Source: Baaleninema simplex PCC 7105 (lineage in GTDB: Bacteria > Cyanobacteriota > Cyanobacteriia > Cyanobacteriales > Geitlerinemataceae). From it: 33,315 bases of DNA. Every line of letters begins with the position of its first letter. Position 1 is the stretch's first letter. Position numbers and translations under genes: made by a program. Below, one piece after another: positions 9,478 to 17,949 of this stretch. Under the pieces are notes generated by a model. That model made no database searches. It was given only the letters and a program-made list of their open reading frames with translations, and was not told the DNA's origin. Location: contig NZ_KB235958.1 of assembly GCF_000332355.1 (NCBI RefSeq), positions 1,275,150 through 1,308,464 of the forward strand, read 5' to 3'.

Positions 9478-10818
9478 TTATCTGAGGCGATCGTTGACAT
9501 CCTCTCCCAGCAACCCGTTCCGGGTATGCAGGGAGATTCCTTGGGTCGCCCCAAAGATTTCCTGCTTCAACAGGTGCCAGCTAGACTGAGCCAACTCAGC
9601 CCCCGCCGCCTCCCCTCCACAGGCAGTTTCGATTTGCCGTTGCCCACGGCTACAGATGACTTGTCCACTCGCCACATCACGGGGTTTGACTGACCCACAG
9701 TTGTGACAGTGATGGATTCGAGTTGAGAGGTCTTTGCGAACCTCCACTCCACAATCCGGACACTCCTGAGAAGTGCCACGGGCATCAACTTTGCCGTAAA
9801 AGACATCGCGCTTCCAGCACACCCAGGGAAGGATCTGATTCACAAATTGTCCCAATCCAGCATCTAGGGTGTGCTTGCCCAACATTCCCTTAGCCATGAT
9901 ACGGAAGTCGAGATCTTCGACAAAAATCATCCCTGCACCGTCGCAGAGGTGATGAGCCAGCTTGAAATGCCAGTCTTTTCGCGTATCGGCAATCCGTTGA
10001 TGGACTCTGGCAATCTTCTTCTGGAGTTTCAGCCAGTTAGCTGACCCCTTCTGCTTTTTCTTCAATCGGCGTTGCAGCAATCTCAGCTTGCGGTGCAGAT
10101 TGTTGAAAAAGCGAGGCCGCTTGACCTGCTCTCCATCAGAAGTTGAGAGAAAATACTCTAGGCCAACATCAATCCCTACCGGATGCCCGTGAGGGGCTAC
10201 AGCAGGAATATCGACGTCAGCCTGAAGGCTCAGCACGACAAAGTACCCGGATGCCTTGCGGACAATCTGGGCTTGCTTAACCTGAAATAAATCAGGAATT
10301 TTCCGCGACCACCGAACCCGAACCCATCCCAACTGAGGCAACTTAATCCCTTTGTCAGACACACAGTTTTTGAGTCCTCGACTCCGCTCGGACTCAACGC
10401 TGAGCGGAGCCGAAGCGTTGAGCATCTGGGGGAAGACAAAGCTTCGCATCCGGTTAGGTTTTTTGAACCGTGGAAGACCCGAACGCTTTAACCGCCACGA
10501 CTCCCAGGAGGCTTCCAGTTTTCGGATGACTTGTTGAAGCACTTGGGCATTAACAGTCTTTAATCGGGGGTATTCAGCTTTCGCCGCAGTTAGGGACTTG
10601 CACTGCCGCGCATAGCTGGGAAATAGTGCATCCGCAGGCAAGATGTATTCCTGCACGATGGAACACGCATTCACGGGCGACTTTCGGGAATTTAGCCAAT
10701 CCTTACGTTCCCGCAGGGCAAAATTCCAGACATTGCGGCACACATCCAAAATGTGTTCGATGTCTGAAACCTGCTCCGCCGTTGGCTCTAGCTTGAATTC
10801 CCACGTCATGTTTAGCAT
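9478..10818 (-). CDS. tnpB: TnpB RNA-guided nuclease, copy 1, with 16-residue insertion
   Basis: This 446-residue TnpB belongs to the IS200/IS605 family, ancestral to Cas12, whose characterised members cut DNA guided by RNA from the element's right end. The RuvC residues are present: Asp217 in VGIDVGLEYF, Glu301 in FVEDLDF, and Asp381 in KPRDVASGQVI. The zinc finger CPDC...CHNC is intact. Residues 134-149, between SFVFPQML and KNCVSDKG, are missing from the otherwise similar copy at 30142 and come from an inserted palindromic repeat. The stop codon lies outside the element in host DNA, so the last residues (DRLR) come from the insertion site. Whether the insertion tolerates activity is unknown; it falls in the N-terminal half, before the first RuvC motif. 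Confidence 0.92.
   Translation of the reverse strand: MLNMTWEFKLEPTAEQVSDIEHILDVCRNVWNFALRERKDWLNSRKSPVNACSIVQEYILPADALFPSYARQCKSLTAAKAEYPRLKTVNAQVLQQVIRKLEASWESWRLKRSGLPRFKKPNRMRSFVFPQMLNASAPLSVESERSRGLKNCVSDKGIKLPQLGWVRVRWSRKIPDLFQVKQAQIVRKASGYFVVLSLQADVDIPAVAPHGHPVGIDVGLEYFLSTSDGEQVKRPRFFNNLHRKLRLLQRRLKKKQKGSANWLKLQKKIARVHQRIADTRKDWHFKLAHHLCDGAGMIFVEDLDFRIMAKGMLGKHTLDAGLGQFVNQILPWVCWKRDVFYGKVDARGTSQECPDCGVEVRKDLSTRIHHCHNCGSVKPRDVASGQVICSRGQRQIETACGGEAAGAELAQSSWHLLKQEIFGATQGISLHTRNGLLGEDVNDRLR
9494..9620 (-). ncRNA. candidate omega-RNA at right end of tnpB copy 1
   Basis: In characterised TnpB systems the guide RNA comes from the 3' part of tnpB plus the element's right end, with the guide being the host sequence just outside. 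Here the last roughly 130 bases contain two stable hairpins, at 9541-9554 and 9513-9525. The guide would start at 9493 reading leftwards with CGATCGCCTCAGATAA. The 5' limit is a guess; only the right boundary is supported by copy comparison. Confidence 0.35.
10375..10422. repeat. 48-base palindromic insertion inside tnpB copy 1
   Basis: Compared with copy 2, exactly 48 extra bases occur here, flanked by the repeated pentamer TTGAG (10370-10374 and 10418-10422). The insert holds nested inverted arms, CTCCGCTC with GAGCGGAG and CTCAACGCT with AGCGTTGAG. Its first part, together with the preceding host bases, matches TTTGAGTCCTCGACTCCGCT at 25299-25318. The length is a multiple of three and the reading frame stays open. 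Confidence 0.85.
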
Positions 10819-11094
10819 GAAATTATCTTAGCCTATGAAATAAATATTTGTTTCCTAGGCTTAAGCGAACTACTCCCTCCCGTCGCTTCACCACCCCCCA
10901 AGCCCTCGGCTATGGGCGGAGCACTGCGACGGATCTTGGTAGACCAGACGTTCGTTCTGCCGATCGTCTATCGATACTCGGGAGGTCTGCCCCACCGTTG
11001 CCTCTGCCGATCGAACTGTCCCGAGCCGATCGACGGCGACAGTGGGGCGCGAAGTAGATGCGTCTCGAATCGATCGTTAACTAACCCTCCTTAA

Positions 11095-11820
11095 CTAATC
11101 GGCTAAGGGCTGACGGGCTAGGTTATCCAAACCGACTGACGCGAGGAATTCGTTCCAGTTCGAGGCGACACTTGCGTCTTGCGGGCGATCTTGGCGAGCG
11201 CGGGCCAGGGTGCTGAGCGCATCGTACCAAATTCCGGCCTCGCTATACGCTCTGGCGGCTTCGATCGCAGTTGCAGCGGCCTCGAGATCGGCGGCGAGGC
11301 CGCCTTCGAGGGGCATCCGATACACCGTCCCTTCAATGTTGGGGTTGTCGGGATCGGCCACTTCAGAGACGCAGTGAATCTCGAAGTACCACTTGTAATC
11401 TTTTTCAGCTTCGAGCGAGACGCCCTCGGGCAACGTGACGCTGACGATTCCGCCCTCGGCGGGCAGTTCGACTTGCGTGCGGTAGTATTCCCGTTCTTCG
11501 TCTTGCAAGCTAAACGAGGCGGTCGTCGCCGTCATCGAGGGAACGGAGACGAAAAATTCCGGCCGTTCGGAAACGGTGAGGACGCGTTGGAAACCCGGCA
11601 GTAGCGGTTGCAGGGCGCTGGCGTTTGCCGAACCGGCCAAACAGAGACCGGCTGTCCGGCTAGCACCGCCGCTCGAGGCCGTGCTGGGGTTTCCCGCTAC
11701 ACCGTCGGGCGTGCCGAAAGTTACGGCTGAGGCGGGGTGGACGGCGAACAGGGTGGCTGCACCCACAGCGGTAGCCGCCAGGGTTCGCCCGAATAACGAT
11801 TTAAGTTGAGAGTACTTCAT
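11095..11820 (-). CDS. DUF928 family exported protein
   Basis: This 241-residue protein begins with a signal peptide (MKYSQLKSLFGRTLAATAVG then LFAVHPASA), so export to the periplasm or envelope is expected. After it come a Gly/Ser-rich segment with GGASRTAGLC and the DUF928 body. That body has LTVSERPEFFVSVP, a beta-rich region with LPAEGGIVSVTLPEG, DYKWYFEIHC, and a helical C-terminus with EAGIWYDALSTLARAR and FLASVGLDNLARQPL. DUF928 has no known biochemical role, but I recall its genes repeatedly beside CHAT and hemagglutinin-like genes in cyanobacteria, as here. The ATG at 11820 is preceded by AAAGGATAT; an upstream frame extension to 12018 overlaps the CHAT gene and lacks protein character. 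Confidence 0.88.
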   Translation of the reverse strand: MKYSQLKSLFGRTLAATAVGAATLFAVHPASAVTFGTPDGVAGNPSTASSGGASRTAGLCLAGSANASALQPLLPGFQRVLTVSERPEFFVSVPSMTATTASFSLQDEEREYYRTQVELPAEGGIVSVTLPEGVSLEAEKDYKWYFEIHCVSEVADPDNPNIEGTVYRMPLEGGLAADLEAAATAIEAARAYSEAGIWYDALSTLARARQDRPQDASVASNWNEFLASVGLDNLARQPLAD

Positions 11821-11992
11821 GGGACATATCCTTTCAATCGACAGATGACGCATAGACTTTCCCCAATTACTAGGATAGTGCAGATTTTGGGGAGGCAGTA
11901 TGAAGTCTTGGGAAAGATCGATTAAACATTTTGTAAATTTTACGGGATTTCTTTCCAGGTTCCGGTGTGTTTTTGGAGATATCTCCCGACGG

Positions 11993-14605
11993 TTACAACC
12001 AGTTCCCGACGAGAACAAAGGGAGCCCAGAAAAAGGGATGGTCGTATTCGGGGCGAGCCAAAAGAGACAGTTGAGCTTGACGTAACGCTTCGGCTTTGTT
12101 GATGCCGGGCCGGGCGAGCTGTCGGTAAAACTCCACCATCAAATTGGCTGTCGAGCGATCGCGTACGCTCCAGAGGGTGGCGACGGTCGCTCGCGCCCCG
12201 CTTTCGATCGCCAACCCTGCCAGTCCCAACACGGCGCGATCGTCTCCCCGAGCGGTTTGACAAGCGCTCAACACCAACAGTTCTAACGCACCCGATCGCG
12301 TTTCGTCACGACGCTGCAAAATCGACCCCAGTTCGCTGACTCGCAGTTTACCGTCCCAGGTCACGATAAAGGTATCGTCGGCTTCGGAACTAAACTGACC
12401 GTGGGTGGCGAGGTGCAACACGGGGTTGGAGGCACGGGCGAGGGCGGCGCGGGTGGCCTCGGTCGTAAACTGTTGGTTGAGTTGGATTTCTGAGGGAATT
12501 TCCGAGGCGATGCGGGCGATTTCCGATTCGACTTCCGGCAGCGGTGCGAATCCCTGTCGTCCTTCGCTCAATCCGGCGATGACCGCTTGCAGTTGGCTGT
12601 TGTCGAGGGGACGGGGTTCGAGGAGTTGCAGCCCTTGGGAGAGAACGAGACCGTACTGTTCGACGAGGTAGCGATCGCCGTCGTAGAGAACGGACATGGG
12701 TAAGTTCCGCAGCGGCCCGTCGAGGACGAACACGAGGGTCGCGATGTCGGCGTTTTGTAACGCGGTCTCAGCCGGGCGAACGAGCCAGTCGTAGAGTTGG
12801 CGATACAGAACCAGTCGTTCGTTACGGGGAAACGACAGGCTCAAGGATTGGCGAACGCGTTGTAAGGTGCGCTCTAACGTCGCGCGATCGACCTCGGCGC
12901 GGTAGTTTTGTAAGGGGCGTCCGGGCAGGGAGAGAATGACTTCGAGGCGATCGGGCAAGATAATCGGGTAAATGGCGGCCGCGCGAGCGTCGACGCGATC
13001 GAGCTGGGTCGGACTGGCTTCGAGACAGGACTCGCGAAAAAAGTTTTCGAGTTCGGCCAGTTGTAGGGCTTCGATGGTTTCCCTGGCCTGTTGCAGTTGG
13101 GCTTGGGTGGGACGGTCGGCCAGCAACAAACTCACGAGTTCGCGGTAGACCGGCTCGACGCTGTCGCGGAACGACAGTCGGACTTCCGGGTTGATGGCGA
13201 CGAGGTCGCGACTGAGACGTTGCAGTTCGCTGACGGCTTGGGTATAGGCCGCGATCGCGTTTTCGATATCGCCCTGTTGTCGGTACAGACGCCCGAGTTG
13301 GGCTTGCCACTGGGCGGTGACGTCGGGGGCGTTGAGGGGGGCGGCGGTTTGCAGGGCGTCTTCGGTCAGGTCGAGGGCGACTTGCCACTGCTGCTGGCTT
13401 TCGTAGAGGTGTCCCAACTGACCGAGGACGTAGGCTTGCGCCCGGCGGTCTCCGAGATCGCGCGATCGCTCGAGGGCTGTTGCCAGTAACTCGGCCAGGG
13501 CGGGGGCGTTCTCGGGCTGTCGGTCGTCGAGACGCAAGCGGGTTTCGACGAAGTTCACGACGGCATAAACGGCATCGCGAGAGTCTGGTAAGGTCGTTAG
13601 ACGGGATTCGACGTCCGAGAGCAGGCGTTCGGCCTCGGAGAATGCCTTGAGGTCGATGGCCGTGCGGGCTTGGGCTAGACGGGCAGTGACGATAACGGTG
13701 GCTTGGGAACTAGCCTCGGCGGCCTGGCGGTAAAAGGCTAATGCGGCTTCGAGGTCTCCCAAGGCGCGGGTAGTATCCCCGAGGGCTTGCAGGACGATGC
13801 TGTTTTGGGACAGTTCGGGGGTGTTTTGGGCGATCGCCAACGCCCGTTCGAGGACGGTTCGCGATTCGTGGAGATCGCCGACGACTTGTAGGGCGACGCC
13901 TAAATCGGTCAGGGCAGTAATTTTGAGGCGGGCGTCGGGGTAGGCATCTAGACGAGCGGTGACGGTTTCGAGAAGGGCTTGCGATCGCCGGTACAGCCCT
14001 AACCCTTGCAGGGCGATGGCTTGGTTCGTCAGCGCCCCGAGTTCTCCGAGTTCGTCTTCGAGGGCGACGTAGCGATCGGCGGCCTGTTGCCAGGAGTCTA
14101 AAGCCGCTTGAGTTTGACCTCGGCTCAGTTGCAACCGTCCTAGCGCGAGGTGGGCTTGGGCTTCGATGGCCGTGCGGCCGTTGGACACTGGCAGACCGGC
14201 CAGCTCCTGTAACGCGGTTTCGAGAACCTCGATCGCCGCACGGTGTCGTCCGAGTTCGTACAAAGCCAGGGCGCGATAGGTGGCACTTCCGGCTTGACTG
14301 AGGCGATCGCCCTCGAGACCGAACGCCTCGGCGGCCGCTTGAAAGTTCTGTTCGGCCGCTCGAAACTGTCCGGCTTCGTACAGGCGTCGGGCATCGGCTT
14401 CTAAGGCGACGGGATCGAGACGTTGGCTGTGGCGTTCGTTCGCGTCAGCGACGTGCAACACTCTCGGAGCGGGAATTAGGGCGGGGACGGACGCGGCCGA
14501 AATCTGAGACAGACTGGTAAAGCCCCATACACCGAGTAGGAACAGGAGCGCACTGATGAGTCTTGTTTTCCAGAGTTTTCGCCAAGCGCGAACGTGATTC
14601 TTCAT
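11993..14605 (-). CDS. exported TPR-CHAT domain protein (caspase-like)
   Basis: This 870-residue protein starts with a basic segment and a hydrophobic stretch (LISALLFLLGVWGFTSL, about residues 16-32), a probable signal peptide or anchor placing it in the periplasm. About ten tetratricopeptide repeats (about residues 60-480) form a helical scaffold. The C-terminal CHAT domain (about 560-870), of the caspase/separase clan, carries the expected catalytic dyad: His735 in LHLATHGQFSS and Cys782 in LLVLSACQTARG. It ends in PFFWAPFVLVGNW, the usual CHAT terminus. The substrate is unknown; other CHAT proteases cut proteins, for example after TPR-mediated recognition. It lies between the hemagglutinin-like genes and the DUF928 gene and has a good candidate promoter immediately upstream. 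Confidence 0.93.
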   Translation of the reverse strand: MKNHVRAWRKLWKTRLISALLFLLGVWGFTSLSQISAASVPALIPAPRVLHVADANERHSQRLDPVALEADARRLYEAGQFRAAEQNFQAAAEAFGLEGDRLSQAGSATYRALALYELGRHRAAIEVLETALQELAGLPVSNGRTAIEAQAHLALGRLQLSRGQTQAALDSWQQAADRYVALEDELGELGALTNQAIALQGLGLYRRSQALLETVTARLDAYPDARLKITALTDLGVALQVVGDLHESRTVLERALAIAQNTPELSQNSIVLQALGDTTRALGDLEAALAFYRQAAEASSQATVIVTARLAQARTAIDLKAFSEAERLLSDVESRLTTLPDSRDAVYAVVNFVETRLRLDDRQPENAPALAELLATALERSRDLGDRRAQAYVLGQLGHLYESQQQWQVALDLTEDALQTAAPLNAPDVTAQWQAQLGRLYRQQGDIENAIAAYTQAVSELQRLSRDLVAINPEVRLSFRDSVEPVYRELVSLLLADRPTQAQLQQARETIEALQLAELENFFRESCLEASPTQLDRVDARAAAIYPIILPDRLEVILSLPGRPLQNYRAEVDRATLERTLQRVRQSLSLSFPRNERLVLYRQLYDWLVRPAETALQNADIATLVFVLDGPLRNLPMSVLYDGDRYLVEQYGLVLSQGLQLLEPRPLDNSQLQAVIAGLSEGRQGFAPLPEVESEIARIASEIPSEIQLNQQFTTEATRAALARASNPVLHLATHGQFSSEADDTFIVTWDGKLRVSELGSILQRRDETRSGALELLVLSACQTARGDDRAVLGLAGLAIESGARATVATLWSVRDRSTANLMVEFYRQLARPGINKAEALRQAQLSLLARPEYDHPFFWAPFVLVGNWL

Positions 14606-14626
14606 GGAGGCGGTCAGGGATGAGAA

Positions 14627-14655
14627 TTAATACCACAAAAATATTTTTTTGTCAA
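14627..14655 (-). promoter_or_regulatory. sigma-70-type promoter for the CHAT gene
   Basis: Read on the minus strand, TTGACA (14650-14655) is followed after exactly 17 bases by TATTAA (14627-14632), with TGG just before it, which makes an extended -10. The -35 hexamer is a perfect consensus. Transcription would start near 14620, about 15 bases before the CHAT start codon, leaving a very short leader. No strong Shine-Dalgarno sequence is visible there. Confidence 0.6.
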
Positions 14656-14969
14656 TATTTCAGATCGAAATTTTGGTGAAAACAGGAGGATTTAAATCAA
14701 GACGAGAGAGGAACTCGTGAATTCCGCCAGCACTGACGCATCGATCGAATCTGTAACGTAGACATCGTTTACGATTTCCTACCTCGAGTTGAGAACAGTC
14801 GAACGGCCTCGGTGAAGTCCGTCTGGTGGGTTCGATTTTTTGCCTTGCGACCGATCGCTCGAGTTCGAGAGGCGACCCAACCCGTCGTCGTTCGAACGTG
14901 CGATCGCCTGAAACGACGTAAACATGGTGGGTCTAACCCCTTTCTTTTCACTGTAGCCGATCGCCGAGG
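14656..14969. other. intergenic stretch between CHAT and hemagglutinin-like genes
   Basis: The 364-base gap 14606-14969 contains the CHAT promoter at its left edge. In the rest I see no gene: the open frames have no start site or protein character. A few short palindromes occur (CTCGAGTTCGAG, CGTTCGAACG), and I cannot identify a clear terminator for the upstream gene. Confidence 0.5.
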
Positions 14970-17822
14970 TTAACGATTCCCCAACGGACACCCGACCGTA
15001 TCGAATCGTTCGCTCGTCGCACTCAAACGGTTCGATCGCTCGGGCGAGGCGACGAGCTGCACGGAATTTCCCTCGAGGCGCACCCAACCCGTCGCCTCCA
15101 CCAAGGCAGACGCTTCGAGGCGCTCTCTATCCCCGTCTTCTCCATCGATCGCCCGCGTGTCTGGGAGAGATGGCGCATCTGCCGACGTTCTAACGTGCAG
15201 CGTCCGCCAATCGCGCAAGTCGCTCCAACTGACCGTCTGTCGCAAGCTCTCGGTCGGGTTTTCGGGGACGCCTCCTCGCCCCGTCACGACGAAGGTATTG
15301 CCTTGGCTCGCCGCACAACCTCGGGCAATTTGCCGGGCGGGATCGATGGGATCGGCAGCCAGTTCCACAAACGCCGCGTCTGTGTTGACGTCTGGTGTTT
15401 TCAACTCCACCACGCCGCTGAAGGCCGGGCCGAGTTCCGAGGTGGCGGTAATGTCGCTCTCCGGTGTCGGAGCGTTGCGAAAGGCCGTCCCGAAAATTCC
15501 GAGAGCGGAGATCGTCACCCGTCCGCCCCGTCCCTGTCGGGCGTTGGCGGTGATGTCGCTGTTGTCGAGAGCGACGAGGGTCTCGCTGGCGATCGCGATA
15601 TTGCCGCCGTCAGTATTTCCCGCATCGGTCGAGATGGTACTGCCGTTTCGTAACTGTACGATGGGCGATCGCACGTTAATATTTCCCCCCAGTCCCGAGA
15701 CCGTCGTGGCGTCTAAATTCCCGCCGTTCTCGAGGCGAAGTCGGTCGGCCTGGATTTCCAAAAGACCCGCATCGCCAGAGCCGAAACTATCGACAGCAAT
15801 TTGGGCGCCGTCTCGAATCGCGAGGGTTCCAGCGTTGACGCGCAGGTCTCCCGCCGCTCCACTGGCCGTTAAATTGGGAAAATCTTCCCGTCCCGAGGAC
15901 GCTCCCAAACTGCTGGGAAACGCGATCGGCGTTCCCTGTCGGTTGGCGATTCCCGTTCCCGCCAGTTCGAGACGGTCGGTGGCCGTCACCGTAATACTGC
16001 CCCCCCGTCCGCGATCGAGGGCTGTCGCTTCGATCGAGCCGCCCTCCGTTATAGACAGCCGCTGCGTCGTCACGGTCACGTTTCCGGCTGGGGAATCCGT
16101 AAACGTGGTGGTTCCCGGGCCGCTGCCGAAGCGACCGTCTGGGGAAATCCCGATGATGTCGAAGGATTCCGTCGCCTCGATATTGACGTTTCCCCCCGGA
16201 CCGCCGAAAGAAACCAGTCCCGTTCCCAGCAGTGCGCCGCTTTGGTTTCCGGCCTGAGCGCCCCCTCTCATCACGAGTCTCTGGGTTCGCACGTCGATAT
16301 TTCCACCGCGACCGGTTCCAAAAATACTGTTGGCGAACAGTCCCGTCGGTAAAATAGCGTTTGGGGGCGTGTCGAGCAGTTCGACCGACTCCGAGGCATC
16401 GACAAACAAGTTTCCACCCGAACCGCTTCCGAAGGTAAAAGTATTGATGACGCCGTTGTTGGTGAGTCGGAGTCGTTGGGTTTCCAGGGTCACGCTGCCA
16501 GACTGACCCGTGGTTCCCTGCAAGCTGCCAGTGGCGAGGAAAGATTCGTCGATCTCGACGCTGTCGCTCGCGAAGATGCTGATGTTACCGCCGTCACCGG
16601 ACGCGCCCGTTGTCGTCGCCAACACCGCCCCGTTTTGTAATTTCAGTCGAGCAGTTTCGACAGTCACGTTCCCCGCGTCTCCCGTAGCGTTCGTACCGAC
16701 GATGGTGACACCTTCGACAGATGCCAAGTCTAGAGTTCCCAAAATTGCCTGAATTTGTATCAGTTGCAGGGTCGCGACTCCCACTCCGATAAAGTCGATG
16801 CTCTCGGTGGCTCGAAGCTCGAGATCGCCGCCCCGTCCGCTGCTGAAGGTAGAGGTCGAAAGTAACGCGTTATCGCGTACGACAATACGATCGCCCGCGA
16901 TCGCGATCGCTCGCCCGTCGATGTCGCCCAGGGTCGCCGCCACGACTCGACTGTTATCGCGCACGATGACGTCTTCCCCCCGCAGGCGAATCGCACCGCC
17001 CCCTAACCCGCTAGTATCGATGCTGGCACTTCCCGATAGCTCGACCGTACCGAAGCGATCGATACCACTGTCGTCTAACGCGATTCCCGTGGGCGTCGCC
17101 GCGAGACCCAAGCGGCCGGAACCAGCGGCGCTCGTAATGCGAACGTCTCCCTGAAATGCTGTCAGCGCACCGCTTTCGAGGCGAACGTTTCCCCCGACTA
17201 GCGCGAGCGTTCGTCCCGGCAACACCGTCAGTCCCGTCGCGGGTGGCAGGGTATCGGGCAAGCCCGAGAGTGGAGCGGCGGCCGTCGATCGGTTGACGAT
17301 CGCGCCGGGAGTGTCGCCGAACTGCAATCCCACCGGAACGCTCACGGTTAGCAAAGACGCCTCGGGTTCGACGGTACTAAACGAGGTGCCGTTGGCAAAC
17401 TGGACGCTTTCGGCGGTACTGGCCAAGAAGGAACCCCCAATGTCGAGACGGGCGTTTTCTCCGAACACGATGCCGTTCGGGTTGATGAAAAACAAATTCG
17501 CACCGCCGTTGGCCGCTAACGTGCCGTCGATGCGGGAAATGTCGCTTCCCGTCACGCGACTGAAAATGGTTTGAATCTGGGGCAGGTTGTTAAATCGCGC
17601 CACGGTATCGGCGGGAACGGAAAATTCGAAAAAGCTGTGAAACAGCAGATCGTTGACTCGCGTTCCGTCTTCGATCGAAATATTGCCGTTGGTTTCGACG
17701 ATACGAGAATTGACGGGTAACGTGGTGTCGGGGAGAATTTGACCGACGGCCTGGGAAGGAGTCAAACTGTAAATCGAGGCGAAAACTAGCCCCGAAAACA
17801 AACTTTTAGTTGCGAAAGCCAT
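14970..17822 (-). CDS. two-partner secretion exoprotein, filamentous hemagglutinin-like (1)
   Basis: This is a 950-residue TpsA-type protein. A signal peptide (MAFATKSLFSGLVFASIY, then PSQAVG) supports the ATG at 17822; a TTG at 17861 is an alternative. The N-terminal TPS domain (about residues 25-170) has LPVNSRIV, LFHSFFEFSVP and FFINPNGIVFGENA, the signature used for recognition by an outer-membrane TpsB transporter. The remainder is repetitive, with recurring GGNI and GAGG-type turns, as in right-handed beta-helix proteins. The C-terminus has ARGCAASQGNTFVV and TGRGGVPENPTESLR, shared with the next gene. It is expected to be secreted or surface-exposed. No TpsB gene is in the window. Confidence 0.92.
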   Translation of the reverse strand: MAFATKSLFSGLVFASIYSLTPSQAVGQILPDTTLPVNSRIVETNGNISIEDGTRVNDLLFHSFFEFSVPADTVARFNNLPQIQTIFSRVTGSDISRIDGTLAANGGANLFFINPNGIVFGENARLDIGGSFLASTAESVQFANGTSFSTVEPEASLLTVSVPVGLQFGDTPGAIVNRSTAAAPLSGLPDTLPPATGLTVLPGRTLALVGGNVRLESGALTAFQGDVRITSAAGSGRLGLAATPTGIALDDSGIDRFGTVELSGSASIDTSGLGGGAIRLRGEDVIVRDNSRVVAATLGDIDGRAIAIAGDRIVVRDNALLSTSTFSSGRGGDLELRATESIDFIGVGVATLQLIQIQAILGTLDLASVEGVTIVGTNATGDAGNVTVETARLKLQNGAVLATTTGASGDGGNISIFASDSVEIDESFLATGSLQGTTGQSGSVTLETQRLRLTNNGVINTFTFGSGSGGNLFVDASESVELLDTPPNAILPTGLFANSIFGTGRGGNIDVRTQRLVMRGGAQAGNQSGALLGTGLVSFGGPGGNVNIEATESFDIIGISPDGRFGSGPGTTTFTDSPAGNVTVTTQRLSITEGGSIEATALDRGRGGSITVTATDRLELAGTGIANRQGTPIAFPSSLGASSGREDFPNLTASGAAGDLRVNAGTLAIRDGAQIAVDSFGSGDAGLLEIQADRLRLENGGNLDATTVSGLGGNINVRSPIVQLRNGSTISTDAGNTDGGNIAIASETLVALDNSDITANARQGRGGRVTISALGIFGTAFRNAPTPESDITATSELGPAFSGVVELKTPDVNTDAAFVELAADPIDPARQIARGCAASQGNTFVVTGRGGVPENPTESLRQTVSWSDLRDWRTLHVRTSADAPSLPDTRAIDGEDGDRERLEASALVEATGWVRLEGNSVQLVASPERSNRLSATSERFDTVGCPLGNR

Positions 17823-17949
17823 TGAAAAACTGCTGTTCGATCTGGGTTTAACGGGGTTCAAATATTACGATATCGATCCCACGATAAACTTTCAGTCCAA
17901 CAAATTCCCAGAGAGAGTCGCTGTTCGATGGAAAACTTTACGGAAACCG

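Larger units (their letters stand above)
9494..10942 (-). mobile_element. tnpB-only IS605/IS1341-type element, copy 1
   Basis: The limits are set by comparing this copy with the one at 30019-31439: similarity begins at CTACCAAGATCC (10942, left end) and stops after GAGAGGATGTCAA (9494, right end). The left end carries the hairpin CCCATAGCCGAGGGCTTGGG (10897-10916), with a bulged T. The right end carries TTGGG-GCGA-CCCAA (9541-9554) and ACCCG-GAA-CGGGT (9513-9525). Such subterminal hairpins are what Y1 transposases of this superfamily recognise. No tnpA is present, so movement would need a transposase supplied elsewhere. This copy is 1449 bases and carries an extra 48-base palindromic insertion. 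Confidence 0.85.

Noticed and set aside
10848-11057. Plus-strand frame over the left end of tnpB copy 1
   Set aside because: The frame follows the non-coding left end of the element and its like is a common spurious call beside such elements.
14779-15087. 102-codon minus-strand frame at the end of the first hemagglutinin-like gene
   Set aside because: It overlaps that gene in another frame and has no ribosome site or domain. A short likeness to the gene's C-terminal WV segment is chance-level.
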